Positions 34,479 through 43,958 of a DNA stretch of 64,000 bases are shown in pieces. This DNA is from Erythrobacter litoralis HTCC2594 (lineage in GTDB: Bacteria > Pseudomonadota > Alphaproteobacteria > Sphingomonadales > Sphingomonadaceae): NCBI RefSeq assembly GCF_000013005.1, contig NC_007722.1:2988399-3052398 (forward strand), read 5' to 3'. How positions within the stretch are numbered: the stretch's first letter is position 1; each line of letters begins with the position of its first letter. The notes beneath the pieces are model-generated. The model saw only the letters and a list, made by a program, of their open reading frames with translations, was not told the origin of the DNA and ran no database searches. Both the position numbers and the translations under genes were made by a program.

Positions 34479-36112
34479 AGGAGCACTCCACTTCGGACCA
34501 CGATGCCGTCATCGTCGGGGCCGGGTTCAGCGGAATATACCTGCTTTACAAGCTGCGTCAGGCGGGGTTCGATGTTGTTCTGGTAGATGCGGCGGAGCAG
34601 CCGGGCGGGATCTGGTACTGGAACCGCTATCCAGGCGCGCGGGTCGATTCCCAGGTCCCGCTTTACGAATTCTCGATGCCGGAAATATGGCAAAGCTGGT
34701 GCTGGAGCGAACGGTTCCCAGGCTGGGAGGAACTGCGCGCCTATTTCCTCCACGTCTGCGATACGCTCGACCTCTGGCCAGCAATGCGAATGAAAACGCG
34801 GGTCGAAAGCGCTCAGTTCGACGAAGACACCGACCGCTGGCGATTGGAGCTGGACGATGGCGGGAAGGTGAGCGCGCGTTTCCTTTTGCCGGCCCTTGGT
34901 TTCGCCTCGAAACCCTACATTCCCGATATCCCGGGTCTTAGCGATTTCAAAGGCGACTGGTGCCATACCGCCCGCTGGCCGCAGGAAGGCATCGACCTTT
35001 CCGGCCGCCGGATCGCCCTGATCGGCACTGGCGCCAGCGGCGTGCAGGTGGCACAGGAGGCGGCAAGCTGCGCGGAGCAGCTGACGCTTTTTCAGCGAAC
35101 CCCGATCCTCGCACTTCCCATGCGGCAGGAAAAACTGGACGCAGATCGTCAGCTTCGCGAAAAATCCGATTATCCCGCTGCCTTCCAGAAAAGGCTAACG
35201 ACCAGTGGCGGTTTCGAATGCCAATCGCTGGACGTCTCGGCCCTGGCTGTGACCGAGGAAGAGCGGACTGCGCATTTCGAGGATTTGTGGCAGCGAGGAG
35301 GGTTGCGCTTCTGGTATCATAATTTCGCTGACATGCTGACGAACGAGGACGCCAATCGCCACGCCTATGATTTCTGGCGTGACAAGGTGCGCGAGCGGAT
35401 CTGCGATCCCATAATTGCCGAGAAACTTGCCCCCGATGAGCCGCCACATCCATTCGGGACCAAGCGGCCATCGCTCGAACAGAATTATTACGAAATCTTC
35501 GCACAAGACAATGTGACGCTGGTCGATCTGAACGACACCGCGATCACTCGCGTCACCGAGGCCGGGATAGAAACAGCCACAGGCACGATCTCGTGCGATC
35601 TCATTGTCTTCGCGACCGGCTTCGATGCTGGTCGTGGCGGGCTCATCGACATGAACATCACCGGCCGCGGCGGGCTGGCGCTGGCAGAAGCATGGAAGAG
35701 CGAGATCAAAGCCTATCTGGGCATGGCCGTCGCCCAATTTCCGAACATGCTGTTCGCATACGGCCCGCTCAGCCCTTCAGGCTTTTCCAACGGTCCGACA
35801 AGCGCCGAAATCCAGGGTGACTGGATCTGCGATTTCCTGATCTGGCTGCGCGATAACGGGATCGGCCTTTTCGAAGCCGATGCGCAGGCTGAGCGAAGCT
35901 GGACCGACATGGTCGCGCAGACAGGGGCGATGACCCTCTTCCCCAAGGCTGAATCGTGGTACATGGGCGCGAATATTCCCGGCAAGCCCCGCCAGCTCAT
36001 CAATTTTCCCAGTGTATTCGGTTACGCCGAACTGTGCCACGATGTCGCACGGGACGATTATCGTGGTTTCGTCAAGAACACACTATCCGGTATGGAGACT
36101 GCCCCGAAATGA
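34475..36112 (+). CDS. Baeyer-Villiger monooxygenase (FAD/NADPH)
   Basis: 545-aa class B flavoprotein monooxygenase. The FAD-binding GAGFSG (15-20), the fingerprint FKGDWCHTARW (158-168, matching FxGxxxHxxxW) and the NADPH-binding GTGASG (184-189) are complete. IWYWNRYPGARVDSQVPLYE is also typical of cyclohexanone/cyclododecanone-type enzymes. It inserts oxygen next to a ketone to give an ester or lactone. It starts at GTG 34475, overlapping the synthetase stop. The following hydrolase would open the product. Confidence 0.92.
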   Translation: MKEHSTSDHDAVIVGAGFSGIYLLYKLRQAGFDVVLVDAAEQPGGIWYWNRYPGARVDSQVPLYEFSMPEIWQSWCWSERFPGWEELRAYFLHVCDTLDLWPAMRMKTRVESAQFDEDTDRWRLELDDGGKVSARFLLPALGFASKPYIPDIPGLSDFKGDWCHTARWPQEGIDLSGRRIALIGTGASGVQVAQEAASCAEQLTLFQRTPILALPMRQEKLDADRQLREKSDYPAAFQKRLTTSGGFECQSLDVSALAVTEEERTAHFEDLWQRGGLRFWYHNFADMLTNEDANRHAYDFWRDKVRERICDPIIAEKLAPDEPPHPFGTKRPSLEQNYYEIFAQDNVTLVDLNDTAITRVTEAGIETATGTISCDLIVFATGFDAGRGGLIDMNITGRGGLALAEAWKSEIKAYLGMAVAQFPNMLFAYGPLSPSGFSNGPTSAEIQGDWICDFLIWLRDNGIGLFEADAQAERSWTDMVAQTGAMTLFPKAESWYMGANIPGKPRQLINFPSVFGYAELCHDVARDDYRGFVKNTLSGMETAPK

Positions 36113-37080
36113 ATGAAATGACTGCAATCCACGACGGTTCAACAGATATCGATCCGATATGGGCCGGCGATGGGGCGAATATTCCCGAATGGTTCACCTG
36201 GGCGCTGAGCGTGCCCCGTGAGGAAGGCTTCGTAGAGGTTGGTGGCGCGCGGGTGCATTATCTTCGCTGGGGCAGGCGTGACCGGCCCAAATTGCTCATG
36301 ACTCACGGTTTTCTCGCCCATGCCCGCTGCTTTGCCTTCATCGCACCGTACCTTGCCGAAGATTACGACGTTGTGGCGTTCGACCTGGCCGGTATGGGCG
36401 ATAGCGAGATGCGCGGCTTGGCCGATGTAGCTGCGCGGGGAAAGGAATTTGTCGAGATCAGCGAAGCGCTCGATCTGTTTGCAGATGGAAGCAAACCGAC
36501 GATCATCGCCCACAGCTTCGGCTCGGGTGCAGCGCTGACCGCCGTTTCCCAATCGCCGGATGCTTTTGCAGGCGTTATTGTCTGCGATCTCATGGTGATG
36601 CGGCCCGAAAAGCTGGAGAAATACTGGACCATGGGCAGATCGAGCCCTGGGTCGGGTAATCCTGACAAACCGGTCCGGCGCTATCCCAGCTACGAAGCGG
36701 CTCGCGAGAGGTATATCCTGTCGCCGCCGCAGCCAGTTGGTGAGCCGTTCTTGATGGATTACATGGCCTATCACTCTCTCCGCCGCGATGGCGAGGAGTG
36801 GACATGGAAGTTTTCTCCCGAAGTGTTCCGGCGCAGCAACAAGCCCGACGAATGGCTGACAGTAGGCCAGAGGCTGGTCGATGCGCCCGGGCGCAAAGCG
36901 ATTGTGTACGGCGAGAAAAGTCAGCTCTTTGATCGCGATTCCGCCCACTATATCCGGGAACTGGGAGGGGGAAAGATACCAATTGTTGCAGTGCCCGATG
37001 CACGCCATCATCTCATGCTGGATCAGCCGCTCGCGTTCGTCGCTGCGCTTCGGGCGGTACTGGCCTTTTGGAGCCTCTGA
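36109..37080 (+). CDS. Alpha/beta hydrolase, probable esterase/lactonase partner of the BVMO
   Basis: 323-aa alpha/beta hydrolase. It has LLMTHGFLAHARCF, AFDLAGMGDSEMR, the nucleophile elbow IIAHSFGSGAAL (Ser136) and a late histidine in VPDARHHLMLDQP. It starts at ATG 36109, overlapping the BVMO stop (ATGA), as BVMO/esterase pairs in cyclic-ketone and subterminal alkane pathways often do. It hydrolyses, by inference, the ester or lactone made by the BVMO. Last gene before the terminator at 37416. Confidence 0.88.
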   Translation: MNEMTAIHDGSTDIDPIWAGDGANIPEWFTWALSVPREEGFVEVGGARVHYLRWGRRDRPKLLMTHGFLAHARCFAFIAPYLAEDYDVVAFDLAGMGDSEMRGLADVAARGKEFVEISEALDLFADGSKPTIIAHSFGSGAALTAVSQSPDAFAGVIVCDLMVMRPEKLEKYWTMGRSSPGSGNPDKPVRRYPSYEAARERYILSPPQPVGEPFLMDYMAYHSLRRDGEEWTWKFSPEVFRRSNKPDEWLTVGQRLVDAPGRKAIVYGEKSQLFDRDSAHYIRELGGGKIPIVAVPDARHHLMLDQPLAFVAALRAVLAFWSL

Positions 37081-37499
37081 GATCCCCCATACTAAGAGGC
37101 TGGTTCCTGGTCAGAGGCCAGCGAGATGGGGGCAAAGGGCGTCCATATTCATCTTGTACTATATCCGAACCATTGTCGCCGTCGGCACGGCGAACGCTTC
37201 GTTGGTCTCGATGCCAGCTGGGGCAAAAGCTTTATCGGGAGCAACTCGCTTAGCGCGCCAACCATTGCTGATCTTTAGCAAACGTTCACTCCGCGTGCGA
37301 TCTGGATCGTGGCCCATGGGGTCAAGAGATAAGGCGCTTTACTAATATCACGCGGATGTATATGCCCATGGACGGGGATTGGGCTAATTCTCTCCCTCTC
37401 CTCTCCACAGACTAAGGGGCGACCCTCGAGGTCGCCCCATTTTGCAGTAAGCGGCGGAGCCAATTATCGTCGCACTGAAGAGATGGGAAGGGATGCTAT
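37081..37499. other. Intergenic region between the hydrolase and the second TonB receptor
   Basis: 419 bases with no convincing gene. The only clear structure is the terminator hairpin at 37416-37443. The stretch before it could be the hydrolase mRNA's 3' end or a leader/small RNA of the receptor gene. GGGAAGGGATGC (37487-37498) serves as ribosome-binding region for the receptor ATG at 37500. Confidence 0.5.
37416..37443 (+). terminator. Strong hairpin-T terminator 57 bases before the TonB receptor
   Basis: GGGGCGACC (37416-37424) pairs perfectly with GGTCGCCCC (37430-37438) around CTCGA, followed by ATTTT. On the minus strand no T run follows, so it works rightwards. It would end the degradation operon or, because of its place in the receptor's leader, act as an attenuator. 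Confidence 0.8.
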
Positions 37500-40436
37500 A
37501 TGACACTGAGAGCGATGGTGCTCGCCACTTCGGCCATCTTGGCTTGGCCGCAGATGGCTTTAGCGCAGGATTCCACAACTGATGAGGCGGAACCCCAAGG
37601 ATCCGTAATCATCGTGACGGCCCAACGCCAATCTCAAAGTTTGCAAGAGGTGCCGATCGCGGTTAGTGCCTTCGATGCTACGGCTCTCGAAAGCCAGCAG
37701 ATCGAGAACGCTGCTGACCTTCAATTGACGCTCCCGAACGTCTCATTTTCGAAGGGCAACTTCACCGGGTCGTCCTTCACCATCCGTGGTATCGGCGATC
37801 TTTGTGTTGGTGTGACGTGTGACGCAGCGACGGCTATCCATATCAATGGTTCCCCACTTTTTGGTACCCGGCTGTTCGAAACAGAATATTTCGACCTTGA
37901 GCGAATTGAGGTCCTACGGGGGCCGCAGGGCACCCTCTTCGGCCGCAACGCTACCTCGGGTGTTGTCAACCTTGTGACAGCCAAGCCTGACCTCGGTTCT
38001 TTCGGCGCGGCCGGAGAGTTCGAGTATGGGAATTACAACAGCATCAAGGCCGAGGGGATGGTCAATGTCCCGATCGGCGATTCTATCGGCGTTCGGGTAG
38101 CCGGATTCTTTCTGAATCGCGACGGTTACACCACAAACCTTTTCGACAATTCGGATGTCGACGACCGAGACATGTACGCTGTTCGTGGTTCTCTTCGTTT
38201 TGAACCCGGTGCCGATACCACTCTCGACTTCATGGCATATTATTTCAGGGAAGATGACACCCGTTTACGTAATCAAAAGCAGGCCTGCCAGCGTGACCCG
38301 CTCGGCGTGCTGGGTTGTCTGAACAATCGCCGCGACTTTGACATCACCAATGCCAATTCCACAGTCGGCGCAACGCTCAGTTCGCAAGAGTTCTTCGCTA
38401 TTCAGGGAATTCCCTCAGTACTGGGATTGGGAAGCCTGTACGGCCCCGATGCATTTGCAGGATTCGATAAGCCCGACGATGTGCGCACGGTAAACACGGC
38501 GTATACTCCATTCTATTTTGCCGATGAAGTGCAGCTACAGGCCCGTCTCGAGCAGCGCATCGGAGCTATGACACTGACTGCAACCGGTCTTTATCAGGAC
38601 ACCGAAGTCGATTCCCGGCAGGACTACTTTCTGGGCATTCAGGATCGTACCGGCTTTGCTACGGCCTTGAACGTGTTGTCCGGCTTCGCGGCCAACGGTT
38701 TGCCTACCGGCCTCCCCGCACCTGCACCGGCGTTCGTGCCAGGTTCGTCGGCGTATTTTACCCCGATTGTGGAGGCTCTCATCCCCAATGGCCCAGGGGG
38801 CGTATTGTGCACCTCCGATAACGATGATGGGAACAGGGGCGCGTTCGAAGGTAATGTATTGTGCGGCGAAACGCCGCTATCCTTCGACAGGTCTTCAGAG
38901 CAACGCGAATCCTGGAGCGGCGAAATCCTCCTTTCCAGTGATTTCGACGGAGCATTCAATTTCCTGCTCGGAGGGATCTATGCAAAGTCCAAGACTACCG
39001 ACAACAGTTACTATGTAAACTCATTCGCGCTTGACTACGCCAGTGCCATTCTGGGATCGTTTGGTACTTTGGCAGGCGGTGCACCGCCATCCTACTTCGC
39101 AACATCCATGTACCGCAACAATTCTCTCGAGGCTAATCTTGAGAGCTTCGGTGTGTTCGGAGAGATCTACGTCGACCTGACCGAGCGTCTGACCTTCACC
39201 GGAGGTTTGCGGTATAACGACGACAAGAAAGACGTGACTGCGCGCACGACCTTGATTAGCTTCCTCAATCCTTACGCGAATGACGGGGAGCCGTTCGACA
39301 GCCCGATCACTCCCTTAACCGGTCCCTCTGGTCTTTTTGATGCCGATCCTGGTACGCCAGGTGAGCAGCTGACGCAATTTAGAGAAGTAGGTTTCGATGA
39401 AATAACCGGGCGTGCGGTGCTCGACTACGAAGTTACGCCTGACAATTCGATTTACGCATCTTATGCCAGGGGCTATAAATCCGGGGGTATCAACCCGCCC
39501 CTTTCGCCCGTTTTCGATGTGGCTGAAAGCTTCGGATCAGAAACCATCGACGCATTTGAAATCGGATCGAAAAATACCTTTGCGAATGGCGCACTGCAAT
39601 TAAACGCTACTGCATTCTACTATAAGTATAGCGGGTTGCAGCTTAGCCGCATCGTCGCCCGTACCTCAGTTAATGATACTATCGATGCCGATATCTGGGG
39701 TGTGGAACTAGAGTCCGTTATCCGGCCCGATCCCGATTGGCTTGTCAACTTGACGTTCAGTTATCTCAACGCGGAAGTTGCCGGCGACCAGTTCTTCTCC
39801 AATCCGCGCGACCCGGGTGGCGGCGATCCTGATGCCGTCATCATCAAGGATATCAGCAACGGTGCTAATTGTGCCGTAACCGGGCCAGCCCCCGGCGTGG
39901 CCGACGCATTCGTCGCCGGAGTGAACGCAGCTCTGGGTCTTCGTGGTCCCGAAGAATTTCCTAACGACGGCAATCTTGCGTCAAGCGGCGCATTCAGCAT
40001 TTGCGATGTCTTGGCCGGAGCCGTTCCGGCGGGCAGCGGCCTTGCGGTATTAAGCCCTGGCGTAGAGGTCAACATAAAAGGGAACAAGTTGCCGCAGGCC
40101 CCCGAAATGAAGGTTTCGATGGGTGTGCAGTACACCGCCACTTTCGACAATGGCATGACTCTGGTTCCTCGCGTGGACGTAGCGCTGACTGGTGAGCAAT
40201 ACGGCAATATCTTTAACGGCAGGGTCAACCGGATCGAGCCATTCGTGCAAGCCAACGCGATCGTGCAGTTGAACAGTGCGGATGAGCGTTGGTTCGTGCG
40301 CGGATTTGTTCAGAACATTTTCGACAGCAGCTCGGTGACAGGATTGTACTTGACCGACGCATCCTCGGGGAATTTTACCAATATCTACACTTTGGATCCT
40401 CGTAGATATGGTGTTGCTTTGGGGTTCAGTTTCTAA
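37500..40436 (+). CDS. TonB-dependent outer-membrane receptor (second)
   Basis: 978-aa TonB-dependent receptor. A signal peptide ends at QMALAQD, a TonB-box-like SVIIVTAQRQ follows, and the plug has VPIAVSAFDATAL and FDLERIEVLRGPQGTLFGRN. A large barrel ends in RRYGVALGFSF. Long cysteine-containing extracellular loops (for example KQACQRDPLGVLGCLNNRRD) resemble those of receptors for hydrophobic substrates. Its base composition is less GC-rich than the operon upstream. Placed right after the degradation operon, it is probably a second importer for the same or a related compound. Confidence 0.9.
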   Translation: MTLRAMVLATSAILAWPQMALAQDSTTDEAEPQGSVIIVTAQRQSQSLQEVPIAVSAFDATALESQQIENAADLQLTLPNVSFSKGNFTGSSFTIRGIGDLCVGVTCDAATAIHINGSPLFGTRLFETEYFDLERIEVLRGPQGTLFGRNATSGVVNLVTAKPDLGSFGAAGEFEYGNYNSIKAEGMVNVPIGDSIGVRVAGFFLNRDGYTTNLFDNSDVDDRDMYAVRGSLRFEPGADTTLDFMAYYFREDDTRLRNQKQACQRDPLGVLGCLNNRRDFDITNANSTVGATLSSQEFFAIQGIPSVLGLGSLYGPDAFAGFDKPDDVRTVNTAYTPFYFADEVQLQARLEQRIGAMTLTATGLYQDTEVDSRQDYFLGIQDRTGFATALNVLSGFAANGLPTGLPAPAPAFVPGSSAYFTPIVEALIPNGPGGVLCTSDNDDGNRGAFEGNVLCGETPLSFDRSSEQRESWSGEILLSSDFDGAFNFLLGGIYAKSKTTDNSYYVNSFALDYASAILGSFGTLAGGAPPSYFATSMYRNNSLEANLESFGVFGEIYVDLTERLTFTGGLRYNDDKKDVTARTTLISFLNPYANDGEPFDSPITPLTGPSGLFDADPGTPGEQLTQFREVGFDEITGRAVLDYEVTPDNSIYASYARGYKSGGINPPLSPVFDVAESFGSETIDAFEIGSKNTFANGALQLNATAFYYKYSGLQLSRIVARTSVNDTIDADIWGVELESVIRPDPDWLVNLTFSYLNAEVAGDQFFSNPRDPGGGDPDAVIIKDISNGANCAVTGPAPGVADAFVAGVNAALGLRGPEEFPNDGNLASSGAFSICDVLAGAVPAGSGLAVLSPGVEVNIKGNKLPQAPEMKVSMGVQYTATFDNGMTLVPRVDVALTGEQYGNIFNGRVNRIEPFVQANAIVQLNSADERWFVRGFVQNIFDSSSVTGLYLTDASSGNFTNIYTLDPRRYGVALGFSF

Positions 40437-40556
40437 CAGGTCCAGATCGTGTTGGCGGGGAGATCGGTGGTCCTCCCAACGACCCGAACGGACAGTGCCA
40501 GCTAGTTCGTATTTCGACCCATGACTTTATAGCTTTTCCAGAGCGGCGTAATGCTC

Positions 40557-40596
40557 GATGACCGCCTCGTAAGCCTACCGACGAGGCGGTCATCGA
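40557..40596. terminator. Perfect 15-bp inverted repeat between convergent genes
   Basis: CGATGACCGCCTCGT (40557-40571) and ACGAGGCGGTCATCG (40582-40596) pair exactly around a 10-base loop. It lies between the convergent TonB receptor (ends 40436) and efflux operon (ends 40877). No T run on either side, so a two-way terminator is likely but unproven. The rest of 40437-40876 holds no gene I can support. Confidence 0.5.
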
Positions 40597-40876
40597 ACCG
40601 GCCAAATGCGAGCTGCACTCGAAATGCCTGTACGATCGCTCGTTGATGTCGCTACGAGATGCTCGCGGAAAGCTTAAGGCCTTACATAGATACGACAATG
40701 AAGAGTCACCGAATAGTGCAATCGGGATATCCGATGGTGATACTGGCAAACGCACTCTGCGAAAGGCGGAAACATGCTGCCCCCTATGATCCAAGATTGG
40801 GTCACAGTGCACGAGGTGCTGACGCGTTAGGAAAAGTTGGAAGGGGCTGCGGGGCAGACTTCTGAGAAAACTTATC

Positions 40877-42394
40877 CTAACTCTGTTCAGGTTTCATAAC
40901 TGATTTTCGATCGACCGGAGCTGGCTCAACCGACGTGCGATTGTCGCGAGACAATTCGACCCATCCCAACCCAAGCGACTTCTGGATCGCGATCCAGCCA
41001 TTTGTCATGGCGGCGATCGCCCGATCGAGATTTGCTCTGGCCTGTTCGCGCTTGCGGATCGAAGTGTTGAGTTCGCCTTGCGAGATTACCCCCGCGGCGC
41101 GGCGTTGCTCGTTAAGCTCCGCAGCCGTGTCGGCCTGCCGACTGATCTGCGCCAGCGCGGCTACGTTGGCTCTTTGTTGCCCGAACCGAGCAAGCGATTG
41201 TTCGGCGTCGCGTAGTGCGCCCAGGACCACTTCAAGATAGCGCGCTTCGGCCTCGTCGCGCGCACTCTCGGCCTGATCGATCGATGCTGCCGTGCGGCCG
41301 AAATCAAGCAGGTTCCACTGCAGCCGCGGCAAAGCGATTGCCGATAAGTTGCCCGGGTCCAGGATGTCGTCGGGCTCCGATCCGCCCAAACCGAGAATCC
41401 CCATGAAGGAAATCTTGGGGAAGCGAGCAGCCTCTGCCACGCCAATGCGCGCATTCGCCGCGGCCAGCATGCGTTCGGCGGCTCGAACATCCGGCCGCCG
41501 CGCTATTAGCGCTGCGGGATCGCCCACCGCGACCCGTTCGGGGGGAAGCGGAATTTCGGCCTGAGCCGCCAGGAGCCCGTCGAGTGCGCCGGGCGCTTCG
41601 CCCGTCAGCACCGCGAGTGTGTCCTTGAACACATCGATGTCCGCTTGAGCTTCGGCGATCTGCGACTTGAGCAGTTCGAGCTCGGCGTTCGCGTCACCGA
41701 CCGGAAACAGTGCGAGAGCGCCCTGTGTATAGCGCTGATAGGTCAGTTCGAGAATTTGCTGCTGCAAGTCGCGCTCTCGCTGGACAAGCTCGAGTCGCCC
41801 CTGCGCTTCTCGCAGGCTCACATACGCCCGCGCGACCTCGGCGGCGAGCTGGACTTTCGCATCCTCGGCGTTCGCCACCGAGGCCGCAGCCTGAGCGTTA
41901 ATGGCCTCGACACGCCGTGCCTGCCCCCCAGCGAAATCGATCTCCCAGTTTGCATTGAGCCCGACGTTGTAGACGCTGAGGCTGTCCTGCTCTTCGGTGT
42001 CTGCAGGAGCGCCGGGCGATCCCGGGGGCGGGCCGCTGCCGATATCTAGCCCTGGGATATTCGCCTGGACCGCAGTCGCCTGCGCAGCCACGGCGGGTAG
42101 CCGGTTGGCGCGCTCCTGGCGGACAGAAGCCCTTGCCTGTTCGATGCGAGCGCGCGCCGCGGCCACGCCCGGATTGCCGACCTGCGCGCGCGCCTCCAGT
42201 TCATTGAGAACCGGATCGCCGAGCAGCGTCCACCAGTCGCCGGCAATCGGCGCTAACGGATCGATTTCGGGGCCGGCCCGTACGAACGCATTGCCTGCGG
42301 CGGTCGCAAGTTGCGGGGGACCGGCATAGTCGGGACCGGACATGCAACCCGCGAGGAGCGCCATGGGAGCGAGGAGGGTTAGGGTCTTGCGCAT
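40877..42394 (-). CDS. NodT-family outer-membrane efflux lipoprotein
   Basis: 505-aa TolC-like channel of the NodT family. The lipobox is MALLAGC (Cys near residue 16). Two repeated outer-membrane-efflux domains contain long helices (RVEAINAQAAASVANAED; ESARDEAEARYLEVVLGA) and LPRLQWNLLDFGRTAA. It is the third gene of an emrA-emrB-channel operon, 7 bases after emrB. I chose ATG 42394 because the lipobox follows directly. It completes a tripartite pump across the outer membrane. Confidence 0.9.
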   Translation of the reverse strand: MRKTLTLLAPMALLAGCMSGPDYAGPPQLATAAGNAFVRAGPEIDPLAPIAGDWWTLLGDPVLNELEARAQVGNPGVAAARARIEQARASVRQERANRLPAVAAQATAVQANIPGLDIGSGPPPGSPGAPADTEEQDSLSVYNVGLNANWEIDFAGGQARRVEAINAQAAASVANAEDAKVQLAAEVARAYVSLREAQGRLELVQRERDLQQQILELTYQRYTQGALALFPVGDANAELELLKSQIAEAQADIDVFKDTLAVLTGEAPGALDGLLAAQAEIPLPPERVAVGDPAALIARRPDVRAAERMLAAANARIGVAEAARFPKISFMGILGLGGSEPDDILDPGNLSAIALPRLQWNLLDFGRTAASIDQAESARDEAEARYLEVVLGALRDAEQSLARFGQQRANVAALAQISRQADTAAELNEQRRAAGVISQGELNTSIRKREQARANLDRAIAAMTNGWIAIQKSLGLGWVELSRDNRTSVEPAPVDRKSVMKPEQS

Positions 42395-42401
42395 AGAGTT
42401 C

Positions 42402-43955
42402 TCAGTGCATCGAAAGGGATACGTTCTTCGGGAGAGGCTTGAGGAACAGTACCAGCGGCACCGTGACCAGGGTAATCGCGCCCATGGCGAAAAAGACATC
42501 GTTGTAGGTCATCACGAACGCATCGCGCTGAATGATGCCGGAAAGCATCTCCAGCGCGGCCTGTGGGCTGCCCAGCGTCGCCGTCATGCCGTCCAGGTAT
42601 TCCTGTAGCCGGGGGCTGTTGGCGTTGAGAGTTTCCTCCATGCGCCGACTATGATGCCACAGGCGCTGGTCCTGGAATGAAGCAAGCCCAGCGAGCGCGA
42701 AAGAGCCACCTAGGTTTCTCGCCGCATTAAAAATACCGGAGGCGTCTCCGGCATCCTCCTTCGCAACCGAAGCAACGGTCGCCTGATTGAGGAACATCAT
42801 TGTCAGGATCATGCCAATGCCGCGCAGAAACTGACTTTCGGTGAAAACGCCGCCCCCCGATTCTGCCGTCAAATCAATAGTGATGAAACAGCTCAGCGCC
42901 ATCATGAACATGCCCACGCCGACTGCAATGCGAATGTGTATCCTTCGTATCATGAAGGGCAGCACAGGCATCAGGAGGAAGGCCGGAACACCCATCCAGA
43001 AGATTACGAACCCAGTCTGCAAGGCGTTGTAGTCGGAGATTATCGCAAGAAATTGCGGGATCACGTAGGTCGAGCCATACATGACCATGCCGAGCGCCAG
43101 TGCCATCACCACGACACTGGCAAACTGCCTGCTGAGCATCAGGCGCAATTTAAGCACCGGCTTGCGTGCATACAGCTGCCCGCAGATCAGAAGCGCGAAG
43201 CCGACGACCGTCATCAGAGTGAGCTGCACGATCAGCGTGGATTCGAACCATTCCTCGCGGTGGCCTTCTTCCAGCACGATGGTCAGCCCACCCAACCCAA
43301 GGATCATACCGGCTATTCCCGCCCAATCAGCCTCGCGCAGGTAAACCCAGTCCGGCTTTTCATGGGGTAGCCCGATGAATAGTAAAGCAAGGAGCAACGC
43401 GCAGACGGGCACGTTGACGAAGAAGGCGTAGTGCCAGCTCAGGTTCTCGGTAAGCCAGCCCCCCACCAACGGGCCCATTACCGGCCCAAGAACCACGGTC
43501 ATTCCGAAGAGCGCCATGCCGATCGGCTGTTGCGATGGAGGCAGTCGCTTTGCGACGATGGTCATGGCGGTTGGAATAAGCGCGCCGCCCATGAACCCTT
43601 GACCGGTGCGACCGATGATCATCGTCGTCAGATCGGTGGCAATGCCGCACAACACCGAAAAGGCCGTGAAAGCAGAAACCGCGACGATGAGCAGCGTGCG
43701 AAGGCCGAGCAGTCTTTCCAGCCACGCGCTCAGAGGGATGATGATGATCTCGGCAACAAGGAAGGCTGTCGCGATCCAGGTGCCCTCGGTTCCGGTGGCG
43801 CCGATTTCCCCCTGGATCGTCGGCAGCGCCGAATTGACGATCGAGATGTCAAGCGTTGCCAGCATCGCCCCCAGCGCGCCGGCGGCTACGGCGATCCAGG
43901 CCGTAGCATCGGCCTTTTCGACCGGCGGCGAAACCCCTGCAGCGGCGCCTGCCAT
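42402..43955 (-). CDS. emrB: EmrB/QacA-family drug:H+ antiporter (DHA2, 14 TM)
   Basis: 517-aa major-facilitator transporter with 14 predicted membrane segments. DHA2 motifs include ISIVNSALPTIQGEIGATGT, a GRTGQGFMGGALIPTAMT motif and the C-type LGPVMGPLVGGWL. It works with EmrA and an outer-membrane channel to expel hydrophobic compounds. It starts 3 bases after emrA ends. In a locus rich in hydrocarbon metabolism it may protect from solvents or toxic intermediates (inference). Confidence 0.92.
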   Translation of the reverse strand: MAGAAAGVSPPVEKADATAWIAVAAGALGAMLATLDISIVNSALPTIQGEIGATGTEGTWIATAFLVAEIIIIPLSAWLERLLGLRTLLIVAVSAFTAFSVLCGIATDLTTMIIGRTGQGFMGGALIPTAMTIVAKRLPPSQQPIGMALFGMTVVLGPVMGPLVGGWLTENLSWHYAFFVNVPVCALLLALLFIGLPHEKPDWVYLREADWAGIAGMILGLGGLTIVLEEGHREEWFESTLIVQLTLMTVVGFALLICGQLYARKPVLKLRLMLSRQFASVVVMALALGMVMYGSTYVIPQFLAIISDYNALQTGFVIFWMGVPAFLLMPVLPFMIRRIHIRIAVGVGMFMMALSCFITIDLTAESGGGVFTESQFLRGIGMILTMMFLNQATVASVAKEDAGDASGIFNAARNLGGSFALAGLASFQDQRLWHHSRRMEETLNANSPRLQEYLDGMTATLGSPQAALEMLSGIIQRDAFVMTYNDVFFAMGAITLVTVPLVLFLKPLPKNVSLSMH

Positions 43956-43958
43956 CGG

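Noticed and set aside
40659..40865. 68-aa frame after the second TonB receptor
   Set aside because: No ribosome-binding site, no motif and unlikely composition; treated as non-coding.
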